Origin: Nostoc sp. UHCC 0302
Lineage (GTDB): Bacteria > Cyanobacteriota > Cyanobacteriia > Cyanobacteriales > Nostocaceae
Length of the DNA stretch: 64,000 bases
Assembly (NCBI RefSeq): GCF_038096175.1
Contig: NZ_CP151099.1
Coordinates: forward strand, 2,358,501-2,422,500
Direction of reading: 5' to 3'
Below the pieces are notes generated by a model. That model saw only the letters and a list, made by a program, of their open reading frames with translations. It did no database searches and was not told the origin of the DNA. Each line of letters opens with the position of its first letter. Position 1 is the stretch's first letter. The translations under genes were made by a program, and so were the position numbers. Of the stretch, positions 9,175 to 18,660 are shown in pieces.

Positions 9175-9764
9175 AGTTTGAAGTAAATAGTTTTAAGCAA
9201 AATATTTTCAGTTTCAGGCAGTTACCTGTTCAAAAAAGCATTGCTTTAACTCGATAAGTAAATTTCCATAACTTTAGTTGCTAAGTATCTAACCTCATAA
9301 CTTTCTTTGGTAAAGATTTGCACTACCTCTATAGGACTATTTCGGCTGTTTCAGTAATTCAACGGGTTTCATTACTACTTTTAGTAAAGAAAATAGTTTT
9401 AGTTAGCAAGGTTAGATGTGGTGGGTATCTTACCCACCCTTTTATTTTTCTGCCTCCTCTACTTTGGTAAAAAATGGGCAGATGCCTTGCAAAAATTTCA
9501 GCGATAACTATATCAGTTTGAAAAAAGTTGTGGCAGTTTGTACGACCGATAACTTTTGTAAAGACGCGCATGATGCGTCTCTACTCAATCGTATTCGGCT
9601 CGTAATCTAGCAAATATTTATTTGACTAGTATCTCTAAACACATTAAAACTTAAAAAATTTCTTAGTACCAGTCCTTTAATCTATCTATTCTGCTACTTG
9701 ATAGCTTTTATAAATAATTGAGATGCTTGAAAAGCAATAACTTCTGGATGTCCATAAATTGCCT
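9175..9764. other. Intergenic region between divergent genes
   Basis: Contains a copy of the AGACG palindrome at 9562-9580. The open frames here (9359-9571 minus, 9416-9610 plus) overlap each other and run through the palindrome, so I do not count them as genes. Promoters of both flanking genes should lie here. Confidence 0.45.
9562..9580. repeat. AGACG palindrome copy
   Basis: AGACGC and GCGTCT arms (9562-9567, 9575-9580) around a seven-base centre, followed by CTAC as in most other copies of this family in the window (1866, 12951, 21423). Confidence 0.6.
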
Positions 9765-10469
9765 ATGTCCGCTGAAAACTGCTTACTTGCTGCCTTATCC
9801 CATGAGCTTTATCAGACACTCACCCCCCATCTGAAGCAAGTATCGTTAAAGCAGGGCGAGATACTACACGAACCTGGCGATACTATCAAGGATATCTATT
9901 TCCCTATTGATTGCATAATCTCAATTACTATTACCATGAATGACGGCTCTACAACTGAGACGGCTATGATTGGTAAACGTGAAGTAGCTGGTATTAATGC
10001 TTTTTTTGGTGTCAGCGAGACTACGCAAACAGAATACATTGTACAGGTTGCGGGCAAGGCGATAAAGGCAAATGCACAAGCACTGCGGGGAGAGTTTGAA
10101 CGTAATAAACAACTGCGTGACTTGATACTACGCTACACCCAAGTCTTAATCGCGCAGACTTCGCAAACCGCTGGCTGCAATCGCCTCCACGCTCTAGAAC
10201 AACGCTTAGCACGCTGGCTACTAGAAGTGCAAGACCGTGTTGATTCAGACGAGCTGAAGCTGACACAAGAGTTTACCGCCGATATGCTGGGCGTACGTCG
10301 CGCTGGGGTCACTCAAGCCGCCCAAAAGCTTCAAGAAGAAGGTATTATTCGGTATAGTCGCGGTCTCGTTCAGATTCTTGATCAACAGAGACTAGAAAAA
10401 ACTTCGTGCGAATGTTTCAGAATTGTTAAAAATGAACATAAGCGTTTGCTTGGACGAAAACAGAAATAA
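9765..10469 (+). CDS. Crp/Fnr-family transcriptional regulator
   Basis: A 234-residue DNA-binding regulator. Residues about 15-130 form a cyclic-nucleotide-binding-type beta barrel (LKQGEILHEPGDTIKDIYFP and onward), but the canonical phosphate-binding GE...RSA cassette is not obvious, so the ligand is uncertain. Residues about 165-220 form a winged helix of the Crp type (LTADMLGVRR-like: FTADMLGVRRAGVTQAAQKL). A TTG at 9759 lies just upstream, but ATG 9765 (MSAENCLLAAL) is preferred. The following receiver-like gene lies 156 bases downstream in the same direction and may be co-regulated. Confidence 0.88.
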   Translation: MSAENCLLAALSHELYQTLTPHLKQVSLKQGEILHEPGDTIKDIYFPIDCIISITITMNDGSTTETAMIGKREVAGINAFFGVSETTQTEYIVQVAGKAIKANAQALRGEFERNKQLRDLILRYTQVLIAQTSQTAGCNRLHALEQRLARWLLEVQDRVDSDELKLTQEFTADMLGVRRAGVTQAAQKLQEEGIIRYSRGLVQILDQQRLEKTSCECFRIVKNEHKRLLGRKQK

Positions 10470-10625
10470 TTGTTTTTGAAGTCAAATTAACTCTCTGTCT
10501 ACGGCAAAAAAATGCAAGCTGAATCTAATTATCTAATTGGGTACAAGTCAATTTTTCTTGGTTACAAGATTAATCTTCTTTTCAATCTGTTAGTCATATT
10601 TTAATGAGGAGGCAAAGAGAAATCA

Positions 10626-11057
10626 GTGAGTAAAAAACAAGATGTCCTACCAACAATTCTACTGTTTGAACAAGATGAACAGACGCGACCACTCCTGAGT
10701 ACGAATCTTCACAATTGGGGTTACCGTGTAATTATGGCACTCAATGAAGAAGATGCGATCGCCTCTAGTACTGGGCTTTACCCAATGACAAAAACGGGGT
10801 ATAAGCGCAATCAGCCTGACTTAATTTTGCTTAATCAGGTCGAGCAGACAATTGACGAATATATTAACATGGGGCGGCGCATACGGGAGATTGCAGGGCT
10901 TTCCAAGCACACCCCGATTGTTGTTATAGCTGAACGATATGAAAAGGATATGGAAGGCAAGAATGTTAGCGTTGGCGAAAGAGAGTATGTGACTTATCTG
11001 GAAGATGGAGAACAATTAATGAAATTTCTGCATCATCTTTGTCCAGTTGAGATATAG
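10626..11057 (+). CDS. Receiver-like protein lacking the phospho-acceptor aspartate
   Basis: A 143-residue stand-alone protein with the alternating pattern of a CheY-type receiver (TILLFEQDEQTRPLL, then PDLILLN, then TPIVVIAERY). Key residues are altered: the acceptor Asp is Asn70 (DLILLNQ), the usual Thr/Ser is Ala (VVIAE), and the conserved Lys is not seen. It therefore probably cannot be phosphorylated by the standard route and may act as a constitutive or protein-interaction receiver. The GTG start at 10626 is supported by GAGGAGG about 14 bases upstream. No output domain. It lies between a Crp-like regulator and a reductase gene on the same strand. Confidence 0.75.
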   Translation: MSKKQDVLPTILLFEQDEQTRPLLSTNLHNWGYRVIMALNEEDAIASSTGLYPMTKTGYKRNQPDLILLNQVEQTIDEYINMGRRIREIAGLSKHTPIVVIAERYEKDMEGKNVSVGEREYVTYLEDGEQLMKFLHHLCPVEI

Positions 11058-11090
11058 CCAAATTAAGCTAATCGTCATTTATTTTCCAGA

Positions 11091-11618
11091 ATGATTATGA
11101 CAAATTTTATTCTTCATGTAGCAATAAGCCTTGATGGATACATCGCTAGATTGGATGGAGATATTGATTGGTTACCATCATCTGAAGAGGGTGGCGAAGA
11201 TAATGGCTATGGTAAATTTTATAACTCAATTGATGCTTTAGTGATGGGTGCAACTACTTATGAACAAGTTTTGGGCTTTGGAGATTGGCCATATCCAGGC
11301 AAACTTTCATACGTTTTGACAAGCCGGAATTTATCGACAGTACGCACGGACACATTTTTTGTCAAAGGTGGTGTTGAAGAAGTTGTAGAGGATGTAAACA
11401 AGAAGGGCTATAAACGTGTTTGGTTAGTAGGTGGTGGCAAGCTAGCATCCTCATTCATAAATCGGGGATTAGTCGATGAGTACATCATTGCAGTGATTCC
11501 AACAATTTTGGGTTCAGGCATTTCCCTTTACCAATCAGTACTGGAATTAAAACTCGACTTGATTGAGGTGAAATCTTACTCTTCCGGTGTTGCGGAACTT
11601 CGTTACAAAAAGAAGTGA
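11091..11618 (+). CDS. Dihydrofolate reductase-family protein (RibD C-terminal type)
   Basis: A 175-residue cytosolic protein with the fold pattern of the YwjB/RibD C-terminal group: an N-terminal strand and loop (FILHVAISLDGYIARLDGDI), LVMGATTYEQVL, LSYVLTSR, and the NADPH-binding glycine loop RVWLVGGGKLASSF near residue 120. These enzymes reduce a pterin- or riboflavin-like substrate with NADPH; the true substrate is unknown. ATG 11091 and ATG 11097 are both possible starts. Only 33 bases separate it from the receiver-like gene, so the two may share a transcript. Confidence 0.85.
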   Translation: MIMTNFILHVAISLDGYIARLDGDIDWLPSSEEGGEDNGYGKFYNSIDALVMGATTYEQVLGFGDWPYPGKLSYVLTSRNLSTVRTDTFFVKGGVEEVVEDVNKKGYKRVWLVGGGKLASSFINRGLVDEYIIAVIPTILGSGISLYQSVLELKLDLIEVKSYSSGVAELRYKKK

Positions 11619-11701
11619 TATTTGCAACACAAGCCCTAACACTCCTTTATGACTACAGCTATATCTCAAAAAATTGTAGATTTAGTATAAAAATACACAA
11701 A

Positions 11702-11734
11702 AAGCAGAGAAATTTTACTAAAATTTCTCTGCTT
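11702..11734 (-). terminator. Strong intrinsic terminator of cysH
   Basis: A perfect 15-bp stem (11702-11716 with 11720-11734) closed by a three-base loop. Read on the minus strand it is followed by TTTTTGTGTATTTTT, the expected U-tract, and it lies 25 bases after the cysH stop. It may also stop transcripts of the plus-strand gene ending at 11618. Confidence 0.85.
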
Positions 11735-11758
11735 CCTGCTATTAACACTTAATCCGTG

Positions 11759-12484
11759 TTAGATATGAATTCCACATTCTGTTTTGCCAGTTCCCCGCCA
11801 GCGTCCGGCACGTTCGTCTTCGCCTTCACCTACTCTGGTGGTTATGGGTTCGTCGCCAATGCTGGGATAACCTTGATCGTGTAAAGGGTTATAGATTACT
11901 CCATGTTCAGCCACATATAGCCAGCTATCTTTGCGTGTCCAAGCAGCTATGGGGTTTACTTTTAAACGATCTTGGGTATCCAATTCAAATATGGGCATAT
12001 TAGCACGGGTTACTGCTTGGTCACGGCGACGCCCTGTAATCCAAGCGACGGTATTGAGTTCGTCTAGTCCCCGTAGCAGTGGTTCAATTTTTGTAACGTG
12101 GTGGAATTGGGTAATATCCTTTTCCCAAAGTGCTTCGCCGTATTTGGCAGTAAAGGCTTCGCGGGTATCTACATCTGGAGTTTTGTAAGTTTTCAAATCG
12201 AGATTGTAGATTTGCTTAGCTTTAGCAACTAGTTCTAGAGTTTCGCCGAAGTGGTACAAGGTATCGAGAAATATCACAGGAACTGGATGTTTTAGTTCAC
12301 TGTAAAGAATATGAGTAATTACCATGTCATCCACGTTAAAAGCACTAGTTTGCACCAATGCCGTTGGGATGTTCTCTATAGACCATGCCAGAATTTCTTT
12401 TGGTGTGGCAGTTTCAAACTCCTGATTTAATTTTTCTAAGTCAAAAGTAGTCGTTTGGTTTCTAGATGCCGTGGAAACTGTCAT
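11759..12484 (-). CDS. cysH: Phosphoadenylyl-sulfate (PAPS) reductase, thioredoxin dependent
   Basis: Reduces PAPS to sulfite in assimilatory sulfate reduction (cytoplasm, thioredoxin as electron donor). The 241-residue product has the ATP-PPase-like nucleotide loop (QTSAFNVDDMVITHIL near residues 43-58), the substrate-binding stretch TGRRRDQAVTR, and the catalytic C-terminal ECGIHI with Cys238. It lacks the extra CC...CxxC iron-sulfur cysteines of APS reductases, so PAPS specificity is expected. Length is normal for a cyanobacterial CysH. Single-gene unit with its own hairpin terminator. Start ATG 12484. Confidence 0.93.
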   Translation of the reverse strand: MTVSTASRNQTTTFDLEKLNQEFETATPKEILAWSIENIPTALVQTSAFNVDDMVITHILYSELKHPVPVIFLDTLYHFGETLELVAKAKQIYNLDLKTYKTPDVDTREAFTAKYGEALWEKDITQFHHVTKIEPLLRGLDELNTVAWITGRRRDQAVTRANMPIFELDTQDRLKVNPIAAWTRKDSWLYVAEHGVIYNPLHDQGYPSIGDEPITTRVGEGEDERAGRWRGTGKTECGIHI

Positions 12485-12950
12485 GATAATTAGTTATTCC
12501 AATGGTTTCTACCTTTAATAGAAATTATTTTACCCTATAAAGGCTCATATCCCGCTCGGATATAAGGTAATTATTTTGTTCGGTTATCACTACATCATCA
12601 GAAATTAGCTGATCAAGCCTGGGATGAATGAAATATACGAGCTGTACCAGCCTTCAATCCCTATCCTGTAACAATCCACGCTGTAGGCGAACAAGCTGGA
12701 GCAAGTAAGGTAACAATTTTGTTATATTATCATCGGCGATCGCATTTTTCATTCACCATTCGTCATTGGGGACTAGAACACCAATTCGGTGATTCTAGAA
12801 TAATTTCTCCTCCAACCCCTTTCTGAAGAGGGGATTAGGGCTGGGGGATTAGGTTTTTGGCATTGCTGAATTTAGACATGAAATGCAAAAATCGGGTACT
12901 CTCAACTCTTATACCAATTCAATTAATGATTGCAACACATCCTTGGGTGA

Positions 12951-12970
12951 AGACGCGATTCATCGCGTCT
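12951..12970. repeat. AGACG palindrome copy
   Basis: AGACGCGAT and ATCGCGTCT arms pair perfectly over 9 bp with a two-base centre; CTAC follows, as in the copies at 1866, 9562 and 21423. Confidence 0.7.
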
Positions 12971-13030
12971 CTACAAATGGTTTATTTGTCACATTCTTTT
13001 TTCAAATTGGTATTACTCTTTGCGTCTTAG

Positions 13031-13080
13031 CGCGACGCCACTTGCTACAACGCGGGTTTCCCGCGCAACGCAGTGGCTCC
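13031..13080. repeat. GC-rich imperfect inverted repeat
   Basis: The left part (GCCACTTGCTACAACGCGGG) and the right part (CCCGCGCAACGCAGTGGC) are largely complementary around TTT. This is the style of the dispersed GC-rich repeats typical of Nostoc-type intergenic DNA. Confidence 0.5.
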
Positions 13081-13134
13081 TCTGCATGAAACAAATTCAT
13101 ATTCTCACTCAGCAACGCCAGGTATTTCTGGCTA

Positions 13135-14646
13135 TTATTTGTTATTCATCGAACCTATCTGTTCAATTTTTGAATAAAAACTAGGATGTTGTAAGGCTGT
13201 TACTATCATTTTGTGTAAATCAAAAACTCTACTGTCTTTTTTAGCCATTAATGCTTGAACTTCTTGTTTTGCCAAAGCTTTTAGCTGATTGTAGATAGTG
13301 AAATATTCTGCGCTCAGTTCAGATTTATCAGCGGAATTCGTGATTTTAGCACGAAGCAGAAACTTATCTTGACCCCGTTTTTCCATTGCCACTATTTCTA
13401 GTTCAGCATTAGGGTGATTTTCAGCTAACTGCTTAAACGAAATTGCGATCGCACAAGGGTCAACGCCTTGATTATGATACAGGTCGAAGGTGTCAAAAAT
13501 CGGTTTGATGAAATCAGCAAACTCCCCATCTGCAAACACCTCTTGTCTGTTGTCTGGCTTGCGCTCTGGCATATAAACGTACTCACACTGTACCAGATCA
13601 AACTTTGTGTCACTGGTAATGCCCCAATCTTCAATAAAGGCTCCAGTGAGAGTAGCACCTGTAAAATCCGTTCCGTCTAACTGTGTCTGTACAAGTTTGG
13701 CTCTGGATAAATCAGCATCTTGTAGGTTGGCTTTATCTAAGTCTGCACCAATAAAGCTGGCATCAATTAAATTAGCCCCTTTTAAATTCACTCCTTGCAG
13801 GTTTTGACGGTCAAAGTTTTTATCTTGCCCCTGTCCAGTAACCAATAGTCTACATATTTCTGTGTTTTGAAGGTAACTTTCTTCAGAATAAACACAATAG
13901 AGCATTTCGGCTTGCCAGAAACAGGTACGGGTTAGGATAGCGTTTCTCAAATCTGTGCTTTTGAGGGTAGCTTTGGTGAAGTCAGCATCAGTCAAGTCTG
14001 CATCACGAAAACTTGTACCTCCCTTAGCAGTAAAGCTAATGCTGAACAAGTCAATCAAAGCGTCTTTTTCATCTGCTTTGAAAACACGCCATCCTATATA
14101 AGAACCGAACAGCAATATAATAAAGCCAAAGATTCCTGCTCTGGCGAGATTAAAAACTAAAGCTCCTACTGTGGCGAAGGCAAAGGCAAAAGCTAACCCT
14201 CCAATGACAGTTCTTGCTCCAGCTTTGGTTTTAGCTAAGACTTTGGCAGAAGCAAAAGCTATAATCGCCGCAAAAGCGAAACTTCCAAGCCCAAGTATTA
14301 TGCCTTTTTGAATAGTAATAAGCCAAAAAACTGAAAGCAAAATTAAACAGATGCTAGCAGCGAAAAAGTTTTCGGAATTAGAGTTGTAAAAATTAAATGA
14401 TGCTAAGTAACTAGTATATTCTGAAAAAAAGTTTAAAATTTCTGTCACTAATTGTGAGGCTACTAGCAAGATACTTCCCCACTGATTTTGAAGTCCAGCT
14501 TTAGCACCAATGAATTTAGCATCCCTGAGATTAGCACCCGTAAAATCAGCTCCTTGGATATCTGCATAGCTAAAATTTGCACCAGCCAAGTGTTGACCTT
14601 TGAAAGAATGACCTCTAAGATTTTGACCGGAGAAATCCTGATGCAT
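13135..14646 (-). CDS. Membrane pentapeptide-repeat protein
   Basis: 503 residues in a sandwich layout. Residues about 1-50 are pentapeptide repeats (A[DN]LxX: LAGANFSYADIQGADFTGAN). Residues about 55-200 are hydrophobic with perhaps four to five membrane helices, including an Ala/Phe-rich run. Residues about 212-350 return to pentapeptide repeats (LKGANLIDASFIGADLDKAN). The last 150 residues form a charged alpha/beta domain (YLPERKPDN-like start, ending near IGSMNNK) that I do not recognise. Pentapeptide repeats fold as a right-handed quadrilateral beta helix; function here is unknown. The gene stands alone on the minus strand. Confidence 0.82.
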   Translation of the reverse strand: MHQDFSGQNLRGHSFKGQHLAGANFSYADIQGADFTGANLRDAKFIGAKAGLQNQWGSILLVASQLVTEILNFFSEYTSYLASFNFYNSNSENFFAASICLILLSVFWLITIQKGIILGLGSFAFAAIIAFASAKVLAKTKAGARTVIGGLAFAFAFATVGALVFNLARAGIFGFIILLFGSYIGWRVFKADEKDALIDLFSISFTAKGGTSFRDADLTDADFTKATLKSTDLRNAILTRTCFWQAEMLYCVYSEESYLQNTEICRLLVTGQGQDKNFDRQNLQGVNLKGANLIDASFIGADLDKANLQDADLSRAKLVQTQLDGTDFTGATLTGAFIEDWGITSDTKFDLVQCEYVYMPERKPDNRQEVFADGEFADFIKPIFDTFDLYHNQGVDPCAIAISFKQLAENHPNAELEIVAMEKRGQDKFLLRAKITNSADKSELSAEYFTIYNQLKALAKQEVQALMAKKDSRVFDLHKMIVTALQHPSFYSKIEQIGSMNNK

Positions 14647-14968
14647 GACTGGGCTGGCTAATGTGAAACTGATGCTGAATATATCTTGAGTATGCGCTTT
14701 TACAGGCTATGGCGCAATATTTTGTTTGTAGTCAGTAAACAATCTCAACAACTATAAAGCAACTTTTTACTGCCTTCATCTAACCAATATTAAGTTTGCC
14801 TAAGTAGTTGTAAACCTATGCATTATTTACCATGATATGAATCTCCACTAGGTTGGATAATTTCAGTCCAAACTTATATTTTTTTGAAAATGAATATTTT
14901 TGATTCCGTGCTTTTCCAAGTAAGTGTATAACTTAAGATAAAAATCCGTCTACTAGAATAATCGGGTC
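14647..14968. other. Intergenic region between divergent genes
   Basis: AT-rich; no repeat or gene seen. Presumably carries the two divergent promoters. Confidence 0.4.
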
Positions 14969-15403
14969 ATGAAAGAAGCTCTCTTCTGGGGTTGCTGGTT
15001 TACTTCGCTTGGGACTACGGCTTTACTGTTTTTATGGTCGTTACCGTTGTCCCCATTTACACACCCAGGAATTACTGCGAATGAAGCAGCTATTATCTTC
15101 TTCCCCGTTATGGGCTTGCGCTGGCTTACTCTTGGCATTACTCTGGCTCTAGTCGCCATCAATTGGGGGCGACACCTGAATTTAGTAATTGGCTCTGTTA
15201 TTGGTCTGACAATTCTCGTATTAGCCTTGCACTTGGTTCTTGGGATAATTAATATTGCTATAGTAAATGCCTGGCTGTCTGTGGAACCTATCAAGACACG
15301 GGCTAATAACGCTATTTACGCCGGAATCTACTTTGGATTGCCGATGTTTTGGATACTGGTTGTAGTAGTCCTGATGCTAAGCGTTACCCGTTTCCATAAG
15401 TGA
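14969..15403 (+). CDS. Four-helix integral membrane protein, unknown function
   Basis: 144 residues, almost entirely hydrophobic, with four probable membrane helices at about residues 4-26, 32-65, 70-95 and 110-138 (last: FGLPMFWILVVVVLMLSVTR). I recognise no conserved family or catalytic motif. Start ATG 14969. It is followed by a GC-rich repeat rather than another gene, so it is probably a single transcript. Confidence 0.65.
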   Translation: MKEALFWGCWFTSLGTTALLFLWSLPLSPFTHPGITANEAAIIFFPVMGLRWLTLGITLALVAINWGRHLNLVIGSVIGLTILVLALHLVLGIINIAIVNAWLSVEPIKTRANNAIYAGIYFGLPMFWILVVVVLMLSVTRFHK

Positions 15404-15439
15404 AGCAAGTTAGGAGTTAGGAGTTAGAATTCAGAAGCC

Positions 15440-15497
15440 AGGTGGTCGCACCTCGACTGCGCTCGGTGGTCGCCGAGGGCAGCCGAGGTGAGTCAGG
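15440..15497. repeat. GC-rich hairpin repeat, copy in inverse orientation at 24716
   Basis: A 27-base string at 15440-15466 is identical to the reverse complement of 24716-24742. The unit also folds on itself: CCTCGACTGCGCTCGG (15451-15466) is complementary to 15473-15488 except for two positions. This is a dispersed intergenic repeat. Confidence 0.65.
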
Positions 15498-15662
15498 AGA
15501 AAAAGAGGCTTTATATATAGCTTTTAAACTTAAACACTGACTTTATTTACTTGCAAACTGTTGTATATCTATTTGTATATATCTAAAGTTCTGAATATTC
15601 CAAAATTAGATTTTTGCAAAAAGTCTAATCCTAATATTGAGATACTGAATACTGAATAGCCT

Positions 15663-16688
15663 ATGCGTGCAATGATTTTATCAGCACCGCGTCAGCCCTT
15701 ACGCTTAACTGACTTGCCAGTGCCAAAACCCAATCCTGAGCAAGTACTAATTCGCGTTCATGCTTGCGCTGTTTGCCGCACAGATTTGCATATAGTTGAT
15801 GGAGAATTGACACAACCAAAGCTACCTTTAGTACTTGGACATCAAATTGTGGGTACTATTGAGGGCATTGGTGAGCGCGTTAAACAATTTACTATAGGTC
15901 AGCGTGTTGGCGTTCCTTGGCTGGGTTACACTTGCGGCGTTCGCTGTCGCTACTGTCTGTCTGGTCGAGAAAACCTTTGTGATTATGCTGGGTTCACTGG
16001 TTACAATTTTGATGGTGGTTATGCCGAGTATACTGTAGCTGACCACCGCTTTTGCTTTCCCTTAGACCCTGGTTATGCTGACTTACAAGCTGCACCTTTG
16101 TTGTGTGCTGGTTTAATTGGCTATCGGGCTTATAAAATGACCGATGATGCCCAAAAACTAGGTTTTTATGGCTTCGGTTCCGCTGCCCACATTTTAATTC
16201 AACTGGCACGCTATCAAGGGCGTCAAGTTTTTGCTTTTACCCGTTCTGGGGATATTGAAGGTCAAAAGTTTGCTCGACAATTGGGTGCAAGTTGGGCAGG
16301 GGACTCAGATGTGTTACCACCAGAACCCTTAGATGCAGCGATTATTTTTGCTCCGGCAGGGAAGCTTGTACCAGCAGCTTTGCGTGCAGTTGTCAAAGGC
16401 GGGGTTGTGGTTTGTGCGGGGATTCACATGAGCGAAATTCCTGCTTTTCCTTATAAAATTCTTTGGGAAGAAAGGGTGTTGCGGTCTGTTGCTAATCTGA
16501 CTCGCAAAGATGGAGAAGAGTTTCTGGCTTTAGCACCCAAAGTTCCCATCCAGACAGAGGTAAATCTCTTCCCCCTAGCTCAAGCTAATGAGGCTTTGGA
16601 TGCACTTCGCAATGGCTTGTTTGAAGGATCGGCAGTATTGGTGATTGATAGCGAAAACTCTAGCTTGAAAATAGGGAGTGGGGAGTAG
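15663..16688 (+). CDS. Zinc-dependent alcohol dehydrogenase, MDR superfamily (AdhA-like)
   Basis: A 341-residue NAD(P)H-dependent oxidoreductase of the medium-chain family. Catalytic zinc ligands are visible as Cys38 (ACAVCRTDLH) and His60 (VLGHQIVG); the structural zinc loop carries Cys91, Cys95, Cys98 and Cys106 (TCGVRCRYCLSGRENLC). A Rossmann segment follows near residue 165 (KLGFYGFGSAAHILIQLARY). The GHQ in place of the usual GHE is common in this subgroup. Substrate is probably a primary alcohol or aldehyde. Start ATG 15663. It converges with the Ca2+/H+ antiporter gene. Confidence 0.88.
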   Translation: MRAMILSAPRQPLRLTDLPVPKPNPEQVLIRVHACAVCRTDLHIVDGELTQPKLPLVLGHQIVGTIEGIGERVKQFTIGQRVGVPWLGYTCGVRCRYCLSGRENLCDYAGFTGYNFDGGYAEYTVADHRFCFPLDPGYADLQAAPLLCAGLIGYRAYKMTDDAQKLGFYGFGSAAHILIQLARYQGRQVFAFTRSGDIEGQKFARQLGASWAGDSDVLPPEPLDAAIIFAPAGKLVPAALRAVVKGGVVVCAGIHMSEIPAFPYKILWEERVLRSVANLTRKDGEEFLALAPKVPIQTEVNLFPLAQANEALDALRNGLFEGSAVLVIDSENSSLKIGSGE

Positions 16689-16744
16689 GGAAGAGAATTT
16701 TTAGGAAAGTTTGCGTTTAACAATGAAGCAGATATGATTAAGGC

Positions 16745-17866
16745 TCAAACTGGATGGAAGTAAAAGGCAGCACCCAGTACAGCATAAGTTGCTAGCAGTA
16801 GCATCCCCTCTAACCAGTTAGAGCGACCATCCAAACTGATTAGGTTAGCAATGACCACAGCAATGATCACTGCAACAACCTCAAACAAGTTAAAGTTTAA
16901 GTCCATTGGTTGTCCAATCACTTGCCCAACTAGCACAAGGATCGGCGCAACTAACAAAGCAACTAGTAGACTCGACCCCATTGCTACAGACACTGACAAA
17001 TCCATGTTGTTCTTAATTGCTACTCGGACAGCAGTTACATATTCGGCTGCACCTCCAACTAGCGGTAACAAAATTACTCCGGTAAACAAAGGTGTTAATC
17101 CTAGTCCCTTTGTTGCCTCTTCAACTGCACCAACAAAAATCTCAGACACGAACGCTATACCAATCGTTGCCACAAGCAAAATACTAACCCAAAGGCTCAA
17201 GTTTGGCTTTGAATCTTTATTTTCTTCTGTGGCATCATCTTGAGAAACCTGATCTTTTAGTTCTGCAACCCCAACATCGTATAGGTAACTGTGAGTCTTC
17301 AAAGAAAACAACAGTGTAAAACCATAAACTACAATTAAAACTACCGCTACAAAAATCGACAAATTGGTAATAGCACTCTGCTCGACCACATTAGATGTAG
17401 TGATCACCATCGCAGGCAGGACAATTGCAGTTACTGCCAGTGTCATTGTCGAACCATTTACTCGCGCAGCCATTGGCTGAAAAGTCTGCTCTTTGTAACG
17501 TAACCCTCCCAACAGCATAGATAGTCCCATTACCAGCAGTAGATTACTGATAATTGTCCCCGTAATGCTGGCTTTTACAATGTCTACCAAGCCTTCTTTG
17601 AGAGCTACTAGACCAATGATTAACTCAGTCGCATTACCGAAGACTGCATTTAACAAGCCTCCTATAGAAGGCCCTACAACCACAGCAATCTCTTCTGTCG
17701 CGGTACTTAGCCAGATTGCTAACGGAATAATTGCGATCGCTGAAAGTCCAAACACTATTAATGCGTCCCATTCCAACTTTTCCGCCACAATGGCAATAGG
17801 AACGAAAACTAGCAAACCTAATGAAATTAGATTTTTAGTTTGTATATTTTTCAGCACCATTAGCAT
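16745..17866 (-). CDS. Calcium/proton antiporter (CAX family)
   Basis: An integral membrane exchanger exporting Ca2+ in exchange for protons. It has about 11 hydrophobic segments and the two alpha-repeats expected of CaCA proteins: FGNATELIIGLVALKEG in the first half and GGAAEYVTAVRVAIKNN in the second, each with the ion-binding Glu. An acidic, polar loop (DQVSQDDATEENKDSKPN) separates the halves. The open frame begins at 17923, but family members start with a short leader before KNIQTKNLISLGLLVF, so ATG 17866 or 17860 is preferred; that gives 371-373 residues, normal for the family. Confidence 0.9.
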   Translation of the reverse strand: MLMVLKNIQTKNLISLGLLVFVPIAIVAEKLEWDALIVFGLSAIAIIPLAIWLSTATEEIAVVVGPSIGGLLNAVFGNATELIIGLVALKEGLVDIVKASITGTIISNLLLVMGLSMLLGGLRYKEQTFQPMAARVNGSTMTLAVTAIVLPAMVITTSNVVEQSAITNLSIFVAVVLIVVYGFTLLFSLKTHSYLYDVGVAELKDQVSQDDATEENKDSKPNLSLWVSILLVATIGIAFVSEIFVGAVEEATKGLGLTPLFTGVILLPLVGGAAEYVTAVRVAIKNNMDLSVSVAMGSSLLVALLVAPILVLVGQVIGQPMDLNFNLFEVVAVIIAVVIANLISLDGRSNWLEGMLLLATYAVLGAAFYFHPV

Positions 17867-18660
17867 AAGTATATAGCTCTCATAAAGATTATTCAGCACT
17901 AACTGTCGCTTAATTAATTGCAAGAACTACACAAGAAAAGCAATCTTCCTTGTTTGTAACAATTATTAAATAACTCATCAGTATACAAATTTCATTTTCC
18001 TAAAGCATTTTATAGGTAGTGTCAAATTTAGCTAACTGGCTAAAGATGGATGAGGCTGGTAGATAAACTAATCCCCTCGGCGATCGCAATTGCTATTCAT
18101 TCCAAGTCACCAACCCCCCACCAAGGAAACTTCGCCAGTAACCTCTGGTCATCTCAGCATGGCTGCAAGTACTCGGCCTCTAGATTCTTCTTAAGCACAA
18201 GAGCTATCTTCAGCTTTTCCATTTGCTATCCTCGTGCCTTATAAATACTCGAATTTCTGGAACCAATATGGACAAGCGATAAGTAAATTTTATAAAAACT
18301 ATAGTTTTTTATACCTAATGTAGACTTTATTTAAAAATTTTCAAGCTACCTTGATGGTACAATGTTAAAGAATCATGACATTAAAAAATATTCTGTCAAA
18401 GTTGTTAAGTTGGCACTAATGTGTGTATGTAAATCTTGTTCTTAGAATGTTGAGAAATGCAGGAGATTCCTTGTCTAACAGACATAAATATTGTGCTGTC
18501 TGCGTTGCCCTCTTCTGCCTATGTACAGATTTTAGACACTGTTTTTGCTAAAAAACTCGGAATAGTTTGTGTTTATCTACTTCTATATTTTAGAGGTAGC
18601 TAGACCAGAATTGGGCAGATAATTTTTTTTAAGTGCCGCTTATTTATTGTTGTGGAGTTT
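17867..18660. other. Long intergenic region between divergent genes
   Basis: AT-rich, with no recognised gene. A 65-codon frame at 18050-18244 shows no family features. No strong hairpin seen. Confidence 0.4.

Larger units (their letters stand above)
12485..13134. other. Intergenic region rich in palindromic repeats
   Basis: Contains the AGACGCGAT palindrome (12951-12970) and a complex GC-rich inverted repeat at about 13031-13080. An open frame at 12883-13089 runs through both repeats and has no recognisable product. Upstream promoter of cysH expected near 12500-12600. Confidence 0.45.

Noticed and set aside
9359-9610. Two overlapping opposite-strand frames of 64-70 codons
   Set aside because: They run through an intergenic palindrome and do not resemble any protein.
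12883-13089. 68-codon plus-strand frame
   Set aside because: It spans two intergenic repeat units, which explain the open frame.
18050-18244. 64-codon frame between the antiporter and HPP genes
   Set aside because: No protein-like features; AT-rich intergenic DNA.
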